A stretch of DNA of 64,000 nt. Origin: Hansschlegelia plantiphila. GTDB taxonomy: Bacteria > Pseudomonadota > Alphaproteobacteria > Rhizobiales > Methylopilaceae. How positions within the stretch are numbered: position 1 is the stretch's first letter; every line of letters begins with the position of its first letter. Both the position numbers and the translations under genes were made by a program. Positions 1 to 10,567 of the stretch are shown in pieces. The notes beneath the pieces are model-generated. The model searched no databases and was not told the DNA's origin. It saw nothing but the letters and a program-made list of their open reading frames with translations. The stretch lies in the NCBI RefSeq assembly GCF_027922265.1, contig NZ_BSFI01000008.1:450001-514000 (forward strand). Direction: 5' to 3'.

Positions 1-1
1 C

Positions 2-3000
2 CTGATCGCGCGGCGCACCTGGCGGTTCTTCGAGACCTTCGTGACGCCCTCCGAAAACGCCCTGCCGCCCGACAATTTCCAGGAGAGCCCGAAGCCGGTC
101 GTCGCGCGCCGGACGTCGCCCACCAATATCGGCCTTTACCTCCTGTCGGCTGTCGCCGCCCGCGATTTCGGCTGGGCAGGCGCGGTCGAGACCGCGGAGC
201 GGCTGGAAGACACGATCCACACGCTGCGGCAGCTGCCGCGGTTCCGCGGTCACTTCTTCAATTGGTACGGCACCGCCGACCTCGCCGTCCTAGAGCCCGC
301 CTACGTGTCCTCCGTCGACAGCGGGAACCTTGCAGGGCATCTGATCGCTCTCGCCAATGCGTGCGAGGAATGGACCGAGACGCCTCCGGACTCTTCGATC
401 CGGGAAGGCTTGAAGGACAATCTCGATCTCGCCCGGATCGCGTCAAAGGCCGCGACCGTCGACGGCGGCGGCCAGGAGCGGCGGCTCGGCGCGACCTTCG
501 ACGAGATCGAGGCTCTCCTGACCGGCGCGCAGGAAATTGGCGCCGTAGCGCCGACCTTGATCCGGCTCGCCGACCGGGCCGCCAAGCTTGCGGGAGAGAC
601 CGCGCCCGCAGGCGACGACGGCGCCTTGGATCTCCTTTTCTGGGTGGACGCGCTCCGCCGTGGGATCCTCGCCGACGAGCGCGACCGGCTTGAAGCGGCC
701 GCCGCGCCGGCAGACCTGGGCCACCGCTTCCGCAGCGTCGCCCGGGCCGCACGCGACATTGCGCTCACGATGGACTTCGCGTTCCTCATCGACCCCGAGC
801 GCAAGCTGTTGTCGATCGGCTTCTCCGTTCCCGACAACCGTCTCGATCCGAGCTGCTACGACCTGCTGGCGTCTGAGGCGCGGCTCGCCAGCCTGTTCGC
901 GATCGCCAAAGGCGACGTCTCGACCCGGCATTGGTTCCGGCTCGGCCGCACCGCGACGCCGCTTGGCGCGGGATCGGCGTTGATCTCGTGGTCGGGCTCG
1001 ATGTTCGAGTACCTGATGCCGTCGCTCGTGATGCGGGCGCCCGCCGGCAGCCTGCTCGAACAGACCAACCGGCTCGTCGTCGAGCGGCAGAAAGCCTATG
1101 GCCGGAGCCTGGGCTCTCCCTGGGGCGTCTCGGAATCCGCCTACAACGCCCGCGACCTCGAATTCACCTACCAGTACTCGAATTTCGGCGTGCCCGGCCT
1201 CGGCCTGAAACGCGGACTGTCCGAGAATGTGGTCATCGCGCCCTATGCGACCGGGCTCGCGACCATGGCGGACCCGCACGGCGCGCTCGAAAACTACGCG
1301 CGCCTCGCCGCCATGGGCGCGTCGGCCCGGTACGGCTTCTACGAGGCGGTCGACTTCACGCGCTCCCGGCTTCCGGAGGGCGAAGCGTTCGCGATCGTGC
1401 GCGCCTTCATGGCGCATCATCAGGGCATGACGATCGTCGCGATCGCGAACGCGCTTCAGGACGGGCGGATGCGCGCCCGTTTCCATCGCGAGCCGATGAT
1501 CAAAGCCTGCGAACTGCTGCTGCAGGAGCGCATGCCCCGCAGCGTCGCGACCGCTCAGCCGCGGGCGGAGGAGGTCAAGACGACGGCCGTCGACTCCGGC
1601 GCCGCCGCGCCGGCCTTGCGTCGTCTTTCGGGCGCGACGCCGGGCGCGCCGGTGACGCACATTCTTTCGAACGGGCGCTATGCGGTGATGCTGACCGCAG
1701 GCGGCGCCGGCTATAGCCGTTGGCGCGACATCGCCGTGACCCGCTGGCGCGAGGACGTCACCCGTGACGACTGGGGATCGTTCATCTTCCTCAGGGACGC
1801 CGCGAGCGGCGCGATCTGGTCCGTCGGCGCGCAACCGTCTGGCGTGGCGGGAGAACAGGACGACATCGTCTTCGGCGAGGACCACGCCACGTTCATCCAC
1901 CATGCGGGCTCGCTCACGACGACGACCGAGATCATCGTGTCGGGCGAGAGCGACGGTGAAGTCCGGCGCGTGACGCTGACGAACGCCGGCCGGACGGTCC
2001 GCGAGATCGAGCTCACCTCCTACGCGGAGCTGGCGCTCGCGCCGCCGGCGACCGACATCGCCCATCCGGCCTTCGCGAAGATGTTCGTCGAGACCGAGCA
2101 CCTTCCGGAGTTCGGCGCTCTGCTCGCGACGCGGCGTCCGCGCTCGCCCGGAGAGCCAGAGATCTGGGCCGCGCATTTCGCCGTCGTCGAAGGCGAGATC
2201 GCAGCCGACCCGCAGCATGAGACCGACAGGGCCCGTTTCCTCGGCCGTGGCAACGAAATCGGCGCCGCGGCCGCCATGTTCGGCGGCAAGCCGCTGTCGA
2301 ACACTGTCGGCACGGTGCTCGACCCGATCTTCTCGCTACGGCAGCGCGTCAGGATCCCGCCGGGTAAGATAGCCCGGGTAGCGTTCTGGACTCTGGTCGC
2401 GGCGTCCCACGAGGAACTGCTCGACCTGATCGACAACCACCACGACCGCAGCGCCTTCGATCGGGCACGAACGCTCGCCTGGACGCAGGGACAGGTGCAG
2501 CTCCGCCACCTCGACATCGGCGTCGAGGAGGCGGCGGACTTCCAGAGACTGGCCGCACCGATCCTTTACGCGGACCGGCGATTCCGTTCGTCGCCCGAGG
2601 CGATCCTGCGCGGTGCAGGGCCACAGTCCAGCCTCTGGTCCCAGGGCGTTTCCGGCGATCTGCCGATCGTCCTGCTTCGCATCGACGACATCGAGGACAT
2701 CGAGCAGGTCCGCCAGCTGTTGCGCGCGCATGAGTACTGGCGGATCAAGCGGCTCGCGGTCGACCTCGTGATCGTCAACGAGCGGGCGTCGTCCTACGTC
2801 CAGGATCTTCAGATAGCGATCGAGACCGCGGTTCGCAGCAGCCAGTCGCGTCCGCGACTCGGCGAGGAGCCGGCGAAAGGGTCCGCCTACGCGTTGCGCG
2901 CCGATCTCATGTCGGCGGAGGCCCGCGCACTGCTGGCCTCTGTCGCCCGCGTGGCGCTTGTCGCCCGCCGAGGACCGATCGCCGACCAGTTCGCGCGCCT

Positions 3001-5491
3001 GGCGCCGCCCGCCGTCGCAGCGCCGGCGGCGGCGCGGAGATCGCCGGCCGCTGCGGTCGCGCCTGCGACGGTCCGCGTGGACTCCGGTCTCGAGTTCTTC
3101 AACGGACTTGGCGGCTTCGCGAAGGACGGCCGCGAATATGTGACGATCCTCGATGGCGCCGCCACGACGCCCGCGCCCTGGATCAATGTCGTCTCCAACG
3201 CGAGCTTCGGCTTTCAGACTTCCGCGACCGGCGCGGGCTATACGTGGTCGGAGAACAGCCGCGAGAACCAGATCACGGCGTGGTCGAACGACCCCGTCAC
3301 CGATCCCGTCGGCGAAGCGCTCTATATTCTCGACGAGGCCGCCGGCGATCTCTGGAGCCCGACGGCGCAGCCGATCCGAACCGGCGGGACCTATGTCGCG
3401 CGCCACGGCTTCGGATACAGCCGCTTCGAGCATGAGGCGCACGGCATTGCCGCCGAACTGCTGCAGTTCGTTCCGCTCGCCGATCCCGTGAAGATCTCCC
3501 GGCTGACGCTCCGCAACACCTCCGGCAGGCCGCGTCGTCTGACGGTTACGGCCTACGCCGAATGGGTGCTTGGCGCGTCGCGCAGCGTATCCGCCCCGTT
3601 TCTCACGACCGAGATCGACGGGCCGACCGGCGCGATGCTCGCGCAGAACCCGTGGGGCGTCGCGTTCCCGAACCGGGTCGCGTTCTCCGCCCTCGCCCCT
3701 CGCCCGACGAGCTGGACCGCCGACCGGACGGAATTTCTCGGCCGGAACGGCGGTCCGGCGGCGCCTGCGGCCCTCGTCGGCAAGGCGCGGCTGTCCGGCG
3801 CGACGGGCGCCGCGCTCGACCCCTGCGCGGCGCTGCAGACCGTCGTCGAGATCGGCGCGGGCGAATCCGTCGAAATCGTCTGGCTTCTCGGGCAGTCCGC
3901 GTCGGTGGAGGCCGCGCGCGCGCTGATCGAGCGCACCCGCTCGGCCGACATCGACGCCGCCCTCGCCGCGGTCACCGAGGACTGGGACGCGATCCTCGGC
4001 GCCGTTCAGGTCAAGACTCCGGACCGGGCGATGGACATCATGCTGAACGGCTGGCTGCTCTATCAGGCGCTCGGCTGCCGCATCCGCGCCCGTTCGGCCT
4101 TCTATCAGGCGAGCGGCGCCTATGGGTTTCGCGACCAGTTGCAGGACGGCATGGCGCTGTCCTTCGCGCTGCCGTCGGAGACGCGCCGCCATCTGCTGCG
4201 GGTGGCGTCACGGCAATTTCCGGAAGGCGACGTCCAGCATTGGTGGCTGCCGCATTCCGGACAGGGCGTGCGCACGCGGATTTCCGACGATCGGGTCTGG
4301 CTGGCGTTCGCGGCCGCGACCTATGTGGCGTCCTCCGGCGATGCGGCCGTGCTCGACGAAAGCGTGCCTTTCCTCGAAGGGCCGTCGCTCGGGCCCGGCG
4401 AACACGACGCGTTCTTCCAGCCGATGGCGGCCGACGAAACCGCCTCGCTGTTCGAGCATTGCGCGCGCGGGCTCGACCAGTGCCTCGACCTCACCGGGGC
4501 CCGCGGTCTTCCGCTGATGGGAACCGGCGACTGGAACGACGGCATGAACCGGGTCGGCGAGGGCGGCCAGGGTGAAAGCGTCTGGCTCGGCTGGCTGCTG
4601 ATCCGGACCATCGCGCTGTTCGCTCCTCACGCCGAGAGCCGCGCGCCCGAGCGGGCGGCGCGGTGGCGCGCGCATGCCGCAGCCGTCGCCGAAGCGATCG
4701 AGCGCGAGGCGTGGGATGGAGCCTGGTATCGACGAGCCACCTTCGACGACGGGACATGGCTGGGTTCGGCGATGGGCGACGAGTGCCGGATCGACTCGAT
4801 CGCGCAGTCCTGGGCCGTGCTTTCGGAGGCTGCCGACCCCGCGCGGGCCGCGCAGGCGATGGAGTCGCTGCGGACCCACCTGATCCGGCCCGCCGACGGG
4901 ATCGCCGTCCTGTTCACGCCGCCTTTCTCGAAGACCTCGCACGACCCCGGCTACATCAAGGGCTATCCGCCAGGCCTGCGCGAAAACGGCGGCCAGTACA
5001 GCCACGCCGCCATGTGGGCGATCCTGGCCTTCGCCGGGCTCGGCGAGACGACCAGGGCGCACGACCTGTTCGCCCTGCTCAACCCGATCAATCACGGCCT
5101 CACGCCAGACGCGGTCGACCGTTACAAGGTCGAGCCCTACGTGCTGGCCGCCGACGTCTACTCGGTCGCGCCCCATGTCGGCCGGGGCGGCTGGACCTGG
5201 TACACCGGCTCGGCCTCATGGATGTATCGCGCCGGAATCGAGGGCGTTCTCGGCGTCCGCCGCGAAGGCGGATTCGTCGTCCTCGACCCCCGGCTTCCCG
5301 TGGGCTGGCCCGGCTTCGAGGCGACGATCACGGTCGCAGGCGCCGAGATCGTCATCCGCGTCACCGCGAAAACCCCTGACGAGGCGCGAGCGGCTCTGCT
5401 CGACGGAACGCCTATTCTCGAACCCGACCCGATCCGCGTCGCTCTCGACGGAGGGCGGCACGAACTCACCGTGTTCGCCGACGGCGCTTGA
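2..5491 (+). CDS. ndvB: Cyclic beta-1,2-glucan synthase, C-terminal part (5' end outside window)
   Basis: The reading frame is open from base 2, so the gene starts upstream of the window; 1829 residues are visible of a family usually near 2800. The missing N-terminus should hold the membrane-embedded GT84 synthase. Visible here are the glycoamylase-like domain, with SAYNARDLEFTYQYSNFG near residue 377 and FMAHHQGM near 470, then a carbohydrate-binding region and a C-terminal GH94 phosphorylase-like domain. That domain has AYGFRDQLQD near 1370 and TGDWNDGMN near 1510, the motif carrying the presumed catalytic Asp. In rhizobia and Brucella this inner-membrane enzyme makes and length-controls periplasmic osmoregulatory cyclic glucans. 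A short dyad follows the stop near 5510-5524. The family call is firm; the symbol could equally be chvB. Confidence 0.93.
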   Translation: MIARRTWRFFETFVTPSENALPPDNFQESPKPVVARRTSPTNIGLYLLSAVAARDFGWAGAVETAERLEDTIHTLRQLPRFRGHFFNWYGTADLAVLEPAYVSSVDSGNLAGHLIALANACEEWTETPPDSSIREGLKDNLDLARIASKAATVDGGGQERRLGATFDEIEALLTGAQEIGAVAPTLIRLADRAAKLAGETAPAGDDGALDLLFWVDALRRGILADERDRLEAAAAPADLGHRFRSVARAARDIALTMDFAFLIDPERKLLSIGFSVPDNRLDPSCYDLLASEARLASLFAIAKGDVSTRHWFRLGRTATPLGAGSALISWSGSMFEYLMPSLVMRAPAGSLLEQTNRLVVERQKAYGRSLGSPWGVSESAYNARDLEFTYQYSNFGVPGLGLKRGLSENVVIAPYATGLATMADPHGALENYARLAAMGASARYGFYEAVDFTRSRLPEGEAFAIVRAFMAHHQGMTIVAIANALQDGRMRARFHREPMIKACELLLQERMPRSVATAQPRAEEVKTTAVDSGAAAPALRRLSGATPGAPVTHILSNGRYAVMLTAGGAGYSRWRDIAVTRWREDVTRDDWGSFIFLRDAASGAIWSVGAQPSGVAGEQDDIVFGEDHATFIHHAGSLTTTTEIIVSGESDGEVRRVTLTNAGRTVREIELTSYAELALAPPATDIAHPAFAKMFVETEHLPEFGALLATRRPRSPGEPEIWAAHFAVVEGEIAADPQHETDRARFLGRGNEIGAAAAMFGGKPLSNTVGTVLDPIFSLRQRVRIPPGKIARVAFWTLVAASHEELLDLIDNHHDRSAFDRARTLAWTQGQVQLRHLDIGVEEAADFQRLAAPILYADRRFRSSPEAILRGAGPQSSLWSQGVSGDLPIVLLRIDDIEDIEQVRQLLRAHEYWRIKRLAVDLVIVNERASSYVQDLQIAIETAVRSSQSRPRLGEEPAKGSAYALRADLMSAEARALLASVARVALVARRGPIADQFARLAPPAVAAPAAARRSPAAAVAPATVRVDSGLEFFNGLGGFAKDGREYVTILDGAATTPAPWINVVSNASFGFQTSATGAGYTWSENSRENQITAWSNDPVTDPVGEALYILDEAAGDLWSPTAQPIRTGGTYVARHGFGYSRFEHEAHGIAAELLQFVPLADPVKISRLTLRNTSGRPRRLTVTAYAEWVLGASRSVSAPFLTTEIDGPTGAMLAQNPWGVAFPNRVAFSALAPRPTSWTADRTEFLGRNGGPAAPAALVGKARLSGATGAALDPCAALQTVVEIGAGESVEIVWLLGQSASVEAARALIERTRSADIDAALAAVTEDWDAILGAVQVKTPDRAMDIMLNGWLLYQALGCRIRARSAFYQASGAYGFRDQLQDGMALSFALPSETRRHLLRVASRQFPEGDVQHWWLPHSGQGVRTRISDDRVWLAFAAATYVASSGDAAVLDESVPFLEGPSLGPGEHDAFFQPMAADETASLFEHCARGLDQCLDLTGARGLPLMGTGDWNDGMNRVGEGGQGESVWLGWLLIRTIALFAPHAESRAPERAARWRAHAAAVAEAIEREAWDGAWYRRATFDDGTWLGSAMGDECRIDSIAQSWAVLSEAADPARAAQAMESLRTHLIRPADGIAVLFTPPFSKTSHDPGYIKGYPPGLRENGGQYSHAAMWAILAFAGLGETTRAHDLFALLNPINHGLTPDAVDRYKVEPYVLAADVYSVAPHVGRGGWTWYTGSASWMYRAGIEGVLGVRREGGFVVLDPRLPVGWPGFEATITVAGAEIVIRVTAKTPDEARAALLDGTPILEPDPIRVALDGGRHELTVFADGA

Positions 5492-5621
5492 GGGGGATGC
5501 GGGCCGTGACGATCCTTCGGATCGCGCTCCGGCCGTCAGTTCACGATCTATACGCGGGAAGCCGAGACGCGCTTGGGGGGAGTTATCCCGAAAGACCTGA
5601 CATCGGAGGCCTTTGAAGGAA

Positions 5622-5697
<76 letters not shown>

Positions 5698-5836
5698 GCG
5701 CCGACCGGCTCCGTCTTGGCGGGGCTGATCGAGGGGCTTGGCCTGACGAGGAGCGCCGGCCCCGCGTGAAGCGCGCCGCCTTATAGGGTGCGGGCGGAAG
5801 GGTGTCCAGACGCTCGCGGCCCCCGCCAGCGAAACG

Positions 5837-6046
5837 TCATTCGTCGCCGTCGTCGGCCGGAGGCGACGAGGCGTCCTCCTCGCTCTCCTTTGCGGGGACG
5901 GCGTAGACACCGCCGAACCAGCGCGACAGGTCGATATCGGCGCAGCGCTTCGAGCAGAACGGGTAAAACGCCGCGACGGACGTCTTCTTGCAGATCGGGC
6001 AGGGCCGCGGAGGTTTGACGGGCGCGCCGTCGGCTGACCCGCTCAC
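5837..6046 (-). CDS. yacG: DNA gyrase inhibitor YacG (zinc-finger protein)
   Basis: This 69-residue protein has the YacG zinc site: CPIC near residue 16, then FCSKRC, followed by the family signature DLSRW and YAVP, and an acidic tail. YacG in E. coli binds GyrB and inhibits DNA gyrase. I chose the GTG at 6046 because it overlaps the stop of the upstream maf gene (GTGA), giving translational coupling. A longer reading in the same frame would run back through maf and has no homology. The maf-yacG pair after infA is usual in Hyphomicrobiales. Function is by family; the zinc ligands are visible. Confidence 0.88.
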   Translation of the reverse strand: MSGSADGAPVKPPRPCPICKKTSVAAFYPFCSKRCADIDLSRWFGGVYAVPAKESEEDASSPPADDGDE

Positions 6047-6663
6047 GGCTTCCAGCCGTCCCGCAGCGGATAGCCCTCGCCCGCGAGCAGGCTGGCGGTC
6101 TCGTACAACGGCAATCCGACCACCGCGCCGTAGGAGCCGGTGAGCTTGGCGACGAAGCAGCCGGCGAGCCCCTGGATGGCGTAGGCCCCCGCCTTGCCGC
6201 TCCATTCGCCGCTTGCGAGGTAGCTGTCGATCTCAGCCCCGGAAAGCCGCTTGAACCGGACGCGGGTCTCCACAAGCCGGCTTCTCAGCGCGCCTTTGCG
6301 CGAGACAAGGCAGATCGCGGTCGACACCCGGTGCGCGCGGCCCGAGAGCAGGCGCAGGCAGTCGGCGGCCTCTTCCTCGGTCTCGGCCTTCGGCAGGATG
6401 CGCCGGCCCACCGCGACGACGGTGTCAGCCGCCAGCACCAGCGCGTTGGCGAGCATCGGATCCTGCGCTGCGAGCCGGACGCCAGCGCGCGCTTTCTCCT
6501 CAGCCAGCCTGAGCGCGAGCGTCCGAGGCCGTTCGTTGCGGTGAGGGGTCTCGTCGATGGAGGCCGGAAGCAGCGCGTCGGGCGCGACGCCGATCTGCTC
6601 CAGCAGCGCGAGCCTGCGCGGGCTCGCGGAGGCGAGGACGAGCTTCGGAGGGTCCTTCGTCAT
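6043..6663 (-). CDS. maf: Maf family nucleotide pyrophosphatase (first copy)
   Basis: A 206-residue Maf/HAM1-fold protein opening with the family signature [11 protein letters not shown] central [10 protein letters not shown] and C-terminal AYAIQGLAG also fit Maf. Family members hydrolyse non-canonical or standard nucleoside triphosphates (dTTP/UTP or modified pyrimidines) and were first described as septum inhibitors. The ATG at 6663 is preferred; an in-frame GTG at 6672 would add three residues. It lies between infA and yacG, whose GTG start overlaps its stop. A second Maf gene lies near the origin at 58047, so the two probably have different substrates. Confidence 0.88.
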   Translation of the reverse strand: MTKDPPKLVLASASPRRLALLEQIGVAPDALLPASIDETPHRNERPRTLALRLAEEKARAGVRLAAQDPMLANALVLAADTVVAVGRRILPKAETEEEAADCLRLLSGRAHRVSTAICLVSRKGALRSRLVETRVRFKRLSGAEIDSYLASGEWSGKAGAYAIQGLAGCFVAKLTGSYGAVVGLPLYETASLLAGEGYPLRDGWKP

Positions 6664-6706
6664 GCCTTGCACCGGACCATAAGCGCGGCGCGGAGCCGGC
6701 GTGGCC

Positions 6707-6925
6707 TCACTTGAATCGGTAGGTGATGCGGCCCTTGGTGAGGTCGTAGGGCGTCATCTCGACCAGAATCTTGTCGCCCGCCAGCACGCGGATGCGGTTC
6801 TTGCGCATCCGGCCGGCGGTGTGGGCGATGATCTCGTGGTCGTTTTCGAGCTTCACCCGGAAGGTGGCGTTGGGCAGAAGCTCGATCACCGTGCCCGGGA
6901 ACTCGAGCAGCTCTTCTTTAGACAT
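6707..6925 (-). CDS. infA: Translation initiation factor IF-1
   Basis: Exactly 72 residues, the normal IF-1 length, with the S1/OB-fold signature [16 protein letters not shown] and the basic [12 protein letters not shown] segment. IF-1 occupies the ribosomal A site during initiation together with IF-2 and IF-3. The ATG at 6925 is the start that gives the classic MSKEE opening; the longer upstream reading lacks homology. It is followed by maf and yacG on the same strand. The preceding gap of about 100 bp is AT-richer than its surroundings and probably carries its promoter. Confidence 0.97.
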   Translation of the reverse strand: MSKEELLEFPGTVIELLPNATFRVKLENDHEIIAHTAGRMRKNRIRVLAGDKILVEMTPYDLTKGRITYRFK

Positions 6926-7025
6926 GTGGTCTCGATGTTGTGTTGCGTCCGCCGCCGATCGAACGCCCGGCTCAAACTCGGCGATAATTGGAAAAGTGAG
7001 GCGTGATAGCCGATCGAGCCCGCGC

Positions 7026-8237
7026 CTACAACTCGACGACCGCGACGGCTCTGCGGACGCAAAGCGCCCATCCCAGTCCATACGCGCCGAGAAGCGGAAA
7101 ATAGTAACGCGGATAGAGATCTCCAAGCCATCCGTAAGCGACGTAGCGTCGGTATGCGAAGGCTATATGGATGCAGAGCACGACGAGGGTCGCGGCGAAC
7201 GCCGCGCGGACGAGCGCCGCCGCGACCGGCCGGTCCTTCCTCGCAGACGGCATGAACCCCACGAACAGTGCGCCGAACATGGCCGCGAGCACGAGGAGAG
7301 GCAGCGCGCTTTTTCCGAGTTGCACGGCGAATAGGGAGGGAACGTTGGTCAGGTACTCGAGCGCGTCGACCTTCGGGACGTTTTGCCAGCCGAATTCGGC
7401 GATGTAGGCTTTCAGCATCAACTCCTGGCCGGGCGTGTTCGGCGCAGGGCTGCCATAAACGGCCCACAGGACGAGATACGGCGTCGCGGCGACCGCCCCC
7501 GTGAGGCCGAGCGCGGCGAGGCCGCGCAGATCGGCCCGCGGCTTCGGAGCGCCGGCCAGCGCGAAGGCGGCGAAAGCGCCGACCAGCAGAAACGCCGTCA
7601 GCTTGACGGAGCACAAGACGACGCCGGCGAGAACGAGCGGCAGCCCCGAACGATCATTCCCGGGCGAGATGCGCTTGGCGGCGCCGAGGCAGGCGGCGGC
7701 TCCGCCAAGCGCGGCCATCTGATCATTGTTGAAGGAGCCTGCGAAGGTCGGCACATCGAGGAAGACCATGCCGGCAAGCAGGGCGACAAAGCCGAGGATT
7801 CCGAACTGCATCCGGACGCCGAAGCCGCCGAGCGTCATGAAGGCGCCGACCGACAGGGCGAGCGAAAACGCGCGCATCCACGACAGATCGGCCCGCAGCG
7901 CCGTCGCCGCTTCGTAGACTGGGAGCGACAGCCAGTAAAACAGCGGCGGATGGTTGATGAAGTTGGCGCCCGCCAGCGGCGCGCCGTTGCGATCGTAGAG
8001 CGGCATGGCGGCGAGATCCGGCCACCAACGATCAGTGTTCGCGAGATGGATGACGTAGGAGAGGTGGCCCTGCTCGTCTGCGCCCCGAAAGGGGAACGGG
8101 ACTTTCGCGAGGACGAGGACGCTAAGGACCGTCATCGTCGCGACGAACAGCGCGGCCGCCGAGAGCTCCCATTTGTCGACGTCCCGTCTGAGGACGCCCA
8201 CGGTCCCAGCCATCCGCCACGCCCTCTCTCGCTTCAT
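7026..8237 (-). CDS. DUF2142-like multi-pass membrane protein, putative GT-C fold glycosyltransferase
   Basis: A 403-residue protein with about ten hydrophobic segments. After the first membrane span comes [13 protein letters not shown], an acidic first-loop motif like that of DUF2142/GT-C transferases, then [12 protein letters not shown]. Near the C-terminus is [13 protein letters not shown], matching the R-Y-P motif of that group. Such enzymes use polyprenyl-phosphate sugars on the periplasmic face; the actual substrate is unknown. It sits between the phosphatase gene and infA, a position where Hyphomicrobiales normally have no gene, so it looks like an insertion into a conserved cluster. 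The start may alternatively be the Met at 8213. Confidence 0.7.
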   Translation of the reverse strand: MKRERAWRMAGTVGVLRRDVDKWELSAAALFVATMTVLSVLVLAKVPFPFRGADEQGHLSYVIHLANTDRWWPDLAAMPLYDRNGAPLAGANFINHPPLFYWLSLPVYEAATALRADLSWMRAFSLALSVGAFMTLGGFGVRMQFGILGFVALLAGMVFLDVPTFAGSFNNDQMAALGGAAACLGAAKRISPGNDRSGLPLVLAGVVLCSVKLTAFLLVGAFAAFALAGAPKPRADLRGLAALGLTGAVAATPYLVLWAVYGSPAPNTPGQELMLKAYIAEFGWQNVPKVDALEYLTNVPSLFAVQLGKSALPLLVLAAMFGALFVGFMPSARKDRPVAAALVRAAFAATLVVLCIHIAFAYRRYVAYGWLGDLYPRYYFPLLGAYGLGWALCVRRAVAVVEL

Positions 8238-8284
8238 GCGGCCGCCAGAGCGTAGCGCCGAGACCTTGATGGACGGTTAGCCCT

Positions 8285-8752
8285 TCACACCCGCGCCTTG
8301 CCCGCGAAGCGGAAGCGGTCGCGGATGCGATTGGAGAGGGTGTCGCGCATCGCGCGATAGGCGTCGAGCGTCTGCTCGCGGGAGCCGCCGGCCGCGAGCG
8401 TCGGGTCCATCGTCGGCCAGTATTCGACCTCCACCGGCAGACGTCCCGTCAAGTCGAGCGCGGCGTGGTGGGCCTCCGGGGCGAGCGTGACGATCAGATC
8501 GAAATTGAGGTCTTCGAGATCTTCGAGCGTGTGCGGCCGGTGCTTGCCGAGGTCGAGGCCGATTTCGTCGAGAACGGTCGCGACGAACGGGTCCGGGTCG
8601 CCCGGCCGGACGCCGGCGGAGGCGACGTAGAGCGACCGGCCGAAATAGTGCCGAGCAAGAACCTCCGCGATCGGCGACCGAATGACGTTCTGCCCGCACA
8701 TGAACAGCACGGACTGCGGGCGCGACGGAGCCTTTTCGCCGCCCTCCGCCAT
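8285..8752 (-). CDS. Low-molecular-weight protein-tyrosine-phosphatase family protein
   Basis: A 155-residue protein with the phosphatase P-loop C-X5-R-S at residues 19-26 (CGQNVIRS) and the C-terminal general-acid loop YWPTMDP. Both catalytic elements are intact. The loop differs from the more usual CTGNICRS, which raises the possibility of an unusual substrate; ArsC-type arsenate reductases share this fold. It follows UPF0262 with a 7-bp gap in the murA-hisD gene line, where this gene is conserved in Hyphomicrobiales. Its role there is not established. Confidence 0.85.
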   Translation of the reverse strand: MAEGGEKAPSRPQSVLFMCGQNVIRSPIAEVLARHYFGRSLYVASAGVRPGDPDPFVATVLDEIGLDLGKHRPHTLEDLEDLNFDLIVTLAPEAHHAALDLTGRLPVEVEYWPTMDPTLAAGGSREQTLDAYRAMRDTLSNRIRDRFRFAGKARV

Positions 8753-8759
8753 GGACGGC

Positions 8760-9248
8760 TTAGCCCTTCCAGCTCAGCGCGGCGATCAGCGTGAACAGGC
8801 GGCGCGCGGTGTCGTGATCGCAGACGATCTTGCCCTTGAGGCGTTCGCCGAGCAGCTCGGCGCCCTCGTTGTGCAGCCCGCGCCGGCCCATGTCGATCGC
8901 CTCGATCTGGCTCGGGCTCGCGCTGCGGATCGCCGAGCGGTAGCTGTCGCAGATGAAGAAGTAATCCTTGAGGATCTTAAGGAACGGCGTCAGCGACAGC
9001 AGGTGGGTCATCACCTCCTCGCCGTCCTCGCGCCGGATCTGCAGGCCGAGTTTGCGGTCGACCAGCCCGATATGCAGCGTGAACGGACCCGCCCCGCAGC
9101 CTTCCGGCGCGAAGGTGTTGTCCTCGATCAGGTCATAGATCGCGACCCGCCGCTCGTGCTCGACGTCGGGGCCGGCGCGGCCGATCGAGTTCTCGTCGAT
9201 AGTGATCGCGACGAGGCGGCGCGTCGGGTCGCGAGCGGCCTCGGCCAT
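8760..9248 (-). CDS. UPF0262 family protein
   Basis: A 162-residue protein of the conserved alphaproteobacterial UPF0262 family, recognised from [13 protein letters not shown] near the start, [13 protein letters not shown] in the middle and the [16 protein letters not shown] segment. No catalytic motif or membrane segment is visible; it is predicted to be cytoplasmic. It lies 19 bp after hisD and 7 bp before the phosphatase gene, so it is probably in the same transcript. Function is unknown. Confidence 0.85.
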   Translation of the reverse strand: MAEAARDPTRRLVAITIDENSIGRAGPDVEHERRVAIYDLIEDNTFAPEGCGAGPFTLHIGLVDRKLGLQIRREDGEEVMTHLLSLTPFLKILKDYFFICDSYRSAIRSASPSQIEAIDMGRRGLHNEGAELLGERLKGKIVCDHDTARRLFTLIAALSWKG

Positions 9249-9267
9249 CGGCGCGCCGCCTTCCGCC

Positions 9268-10566
9268 TCAGGCGCCGGGATTCATGCGGATCGCGACGGA
9301 GCGGGCGTGGGCGTGCAGGCCCTCCGCCTCGCCGAGCGCGATCGCCGCCGGACCGATGGCGCGAAGCTGCTCCGGCCCGCAGCGCAGGATCGAGGTGCGC
9401 TTGACGAAATCCAGCACGCCGAGCCCGGAGGCGAAGCGCGCGGTGCGCGCAGTCGGGAGCACGTGGTTGGAGCCTCCGACATAGTCGCCGATCGCCTCGG
9501 GCGTGTGCCCGCCGATGAAGATCGCGCCCGCGTGGCGGATCTCGCGCGACAGCGCGTCGGGATCCTCGGTGACGATTTCGAGATGCTCGGGCGCGATCCG
9601 ATCAGAAAGCGGGACCGCCGCGCGGATGTCCTCGACGACGATGATCGCGCCATAGTCGCGCCAGCTCGCGGAGGCGATGTCCTTGCGCGGCAAGGTCGTG
9701 AGCTGGCGCTCGACGGCCTCCGCGACGGCGTCGCCAAGCGCCGCGTCGTCCGTGATCAGGATCGATTGGGCGGACGCGTCGTGCTCGGCCTGCGCCAGAA
9801 GGTCCGCAGCGATCCAGTCCGGATTGGCCGTGCCGTCGGCGATCACCAGCACTTCGGACGGCCCTGCGATCATGTCGATGCCGACCGTGCCGAAGACCCG
9901 GCGCTTGGCGGCGGCGACATAGGCGTTGCCGGGCCCGACGATCTTGGCGACCGGGCGGATCGTCTCGGTGCCAAAGGCGAGCGCCGCGACCGCCTGCGCG
10001 CCGCCGACGCGGAACACCTCGTCGACGCCCGCCAGTTCGGCGGCGGCGAGCACCAGCGGCGAGATCTCGCCGCCCGGAGCCGGCACCACCATGGCGAGGC
10101 GCTTCACGCCGGCCACCTTGGCCGGCACGGCGTTCATCAGCACGGAGGACGGATAGGACGCCGTCCCGCCCGGAACATAGAGGCCCACCGAGTCGACCGC
10201 CGTCCAGCGCGAGCCGAGCTCGACGCCGATCGGATCGACATAGGTCTCGTCGCGCGGCAGCTGCTTGGCGTGATGGGCCTCGATGCGGTCCCGGGCGAGC
10301 GTCAGCGCGTCGAGCGCCGTCCTGTCGCACTCCGCGCGCGCGGCAGCGATCTCCTCGGCGGTCACCTGGATGCCGAGAATGCCGAGATCGACCCGGTCGA
10401 AGCGATGGGAGTAGTCGATCAGCGCCTCGTCGCCGCGTTTGCGCACGTCGGCGAGGATGGCGGCGACGGCCTGGTCGACGTCCTCCGAGACCTCTCGCTT
10501 CATCGACAGCAGGGCGTCGAAGCGCTCGGCGAAATCGGGCTCGGCGGCTGACAGGCGCTGGACCAT
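9268..10566 (-). CDS. hisD: Histidinol dehydrogenase
   Basis: A 432-residue enzyme for the last two steps of histidine synthesis, oxidising L-histidinol to histidine with NAD+ and zinc. Visible family markers are [41 protein letters not shown] and the RIAPEHLEI motif carrying the catalytic Glu-His pair. I chose the ATG at 10566; it lies one base after the TGA of the DUF2948 gene. A longer reading to 10653 lies inside that gene and is rejected. Together with DUF2948 and UPF0262 it forms the usual Hyphomicrobiales arrangement. Confidence 0.96.
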   Translation of the reverse strand: MVQRLSAAEPDFAERFDALLSMKREVSEDVDQAVAAILADVRKRGDEALIDYSHRFDRVDLGILGIQVTAEEIAAARAECDRTALDALTLARDRIEAHHAKQLPRDETYVDPIGVELGSRWTAVDSVGLYVPGGTASYPSSVLMNAVPAKVAGVKRLAMVVPAPGGEISPLVLAAAELAGVDEVFRVGGAQAVAALAFGTETIRPVAKIVGPGNAYVAAAKRRVFGTVGIDMIAGPSEVLVIADGTANPDWIAADLLAQAEHDASAQSILITDDAALGDAVAEAVERQLTTLPRKDIASASWRDYGAIIVVEDIRAAVPLSDRIAPEHLEIVTEDPDALSREIRHAGAIFIGGHTPEAIGDYVGGSNHVLPTARTARFASGLGVLDFVKRTSILRCGPEQLRAIGPAAIALGEAEGLHAHARSVAIRMNPGA

Positions 10567-10567
10567 C

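Noticed and set aside
443..2218. Long minus-strand reading frame opposite the glucan synthase gene
   Set aside because: Arginine-rich with no recognisable motif; a typical high-GC shadow of a strong plus-strand gene.
5507..5530. Small dyad CGATCC/GGATCG after the glucan synthase gene as a terminator
   Set aside because: Only a 6-bp stem and no T-tract; too weak to call.
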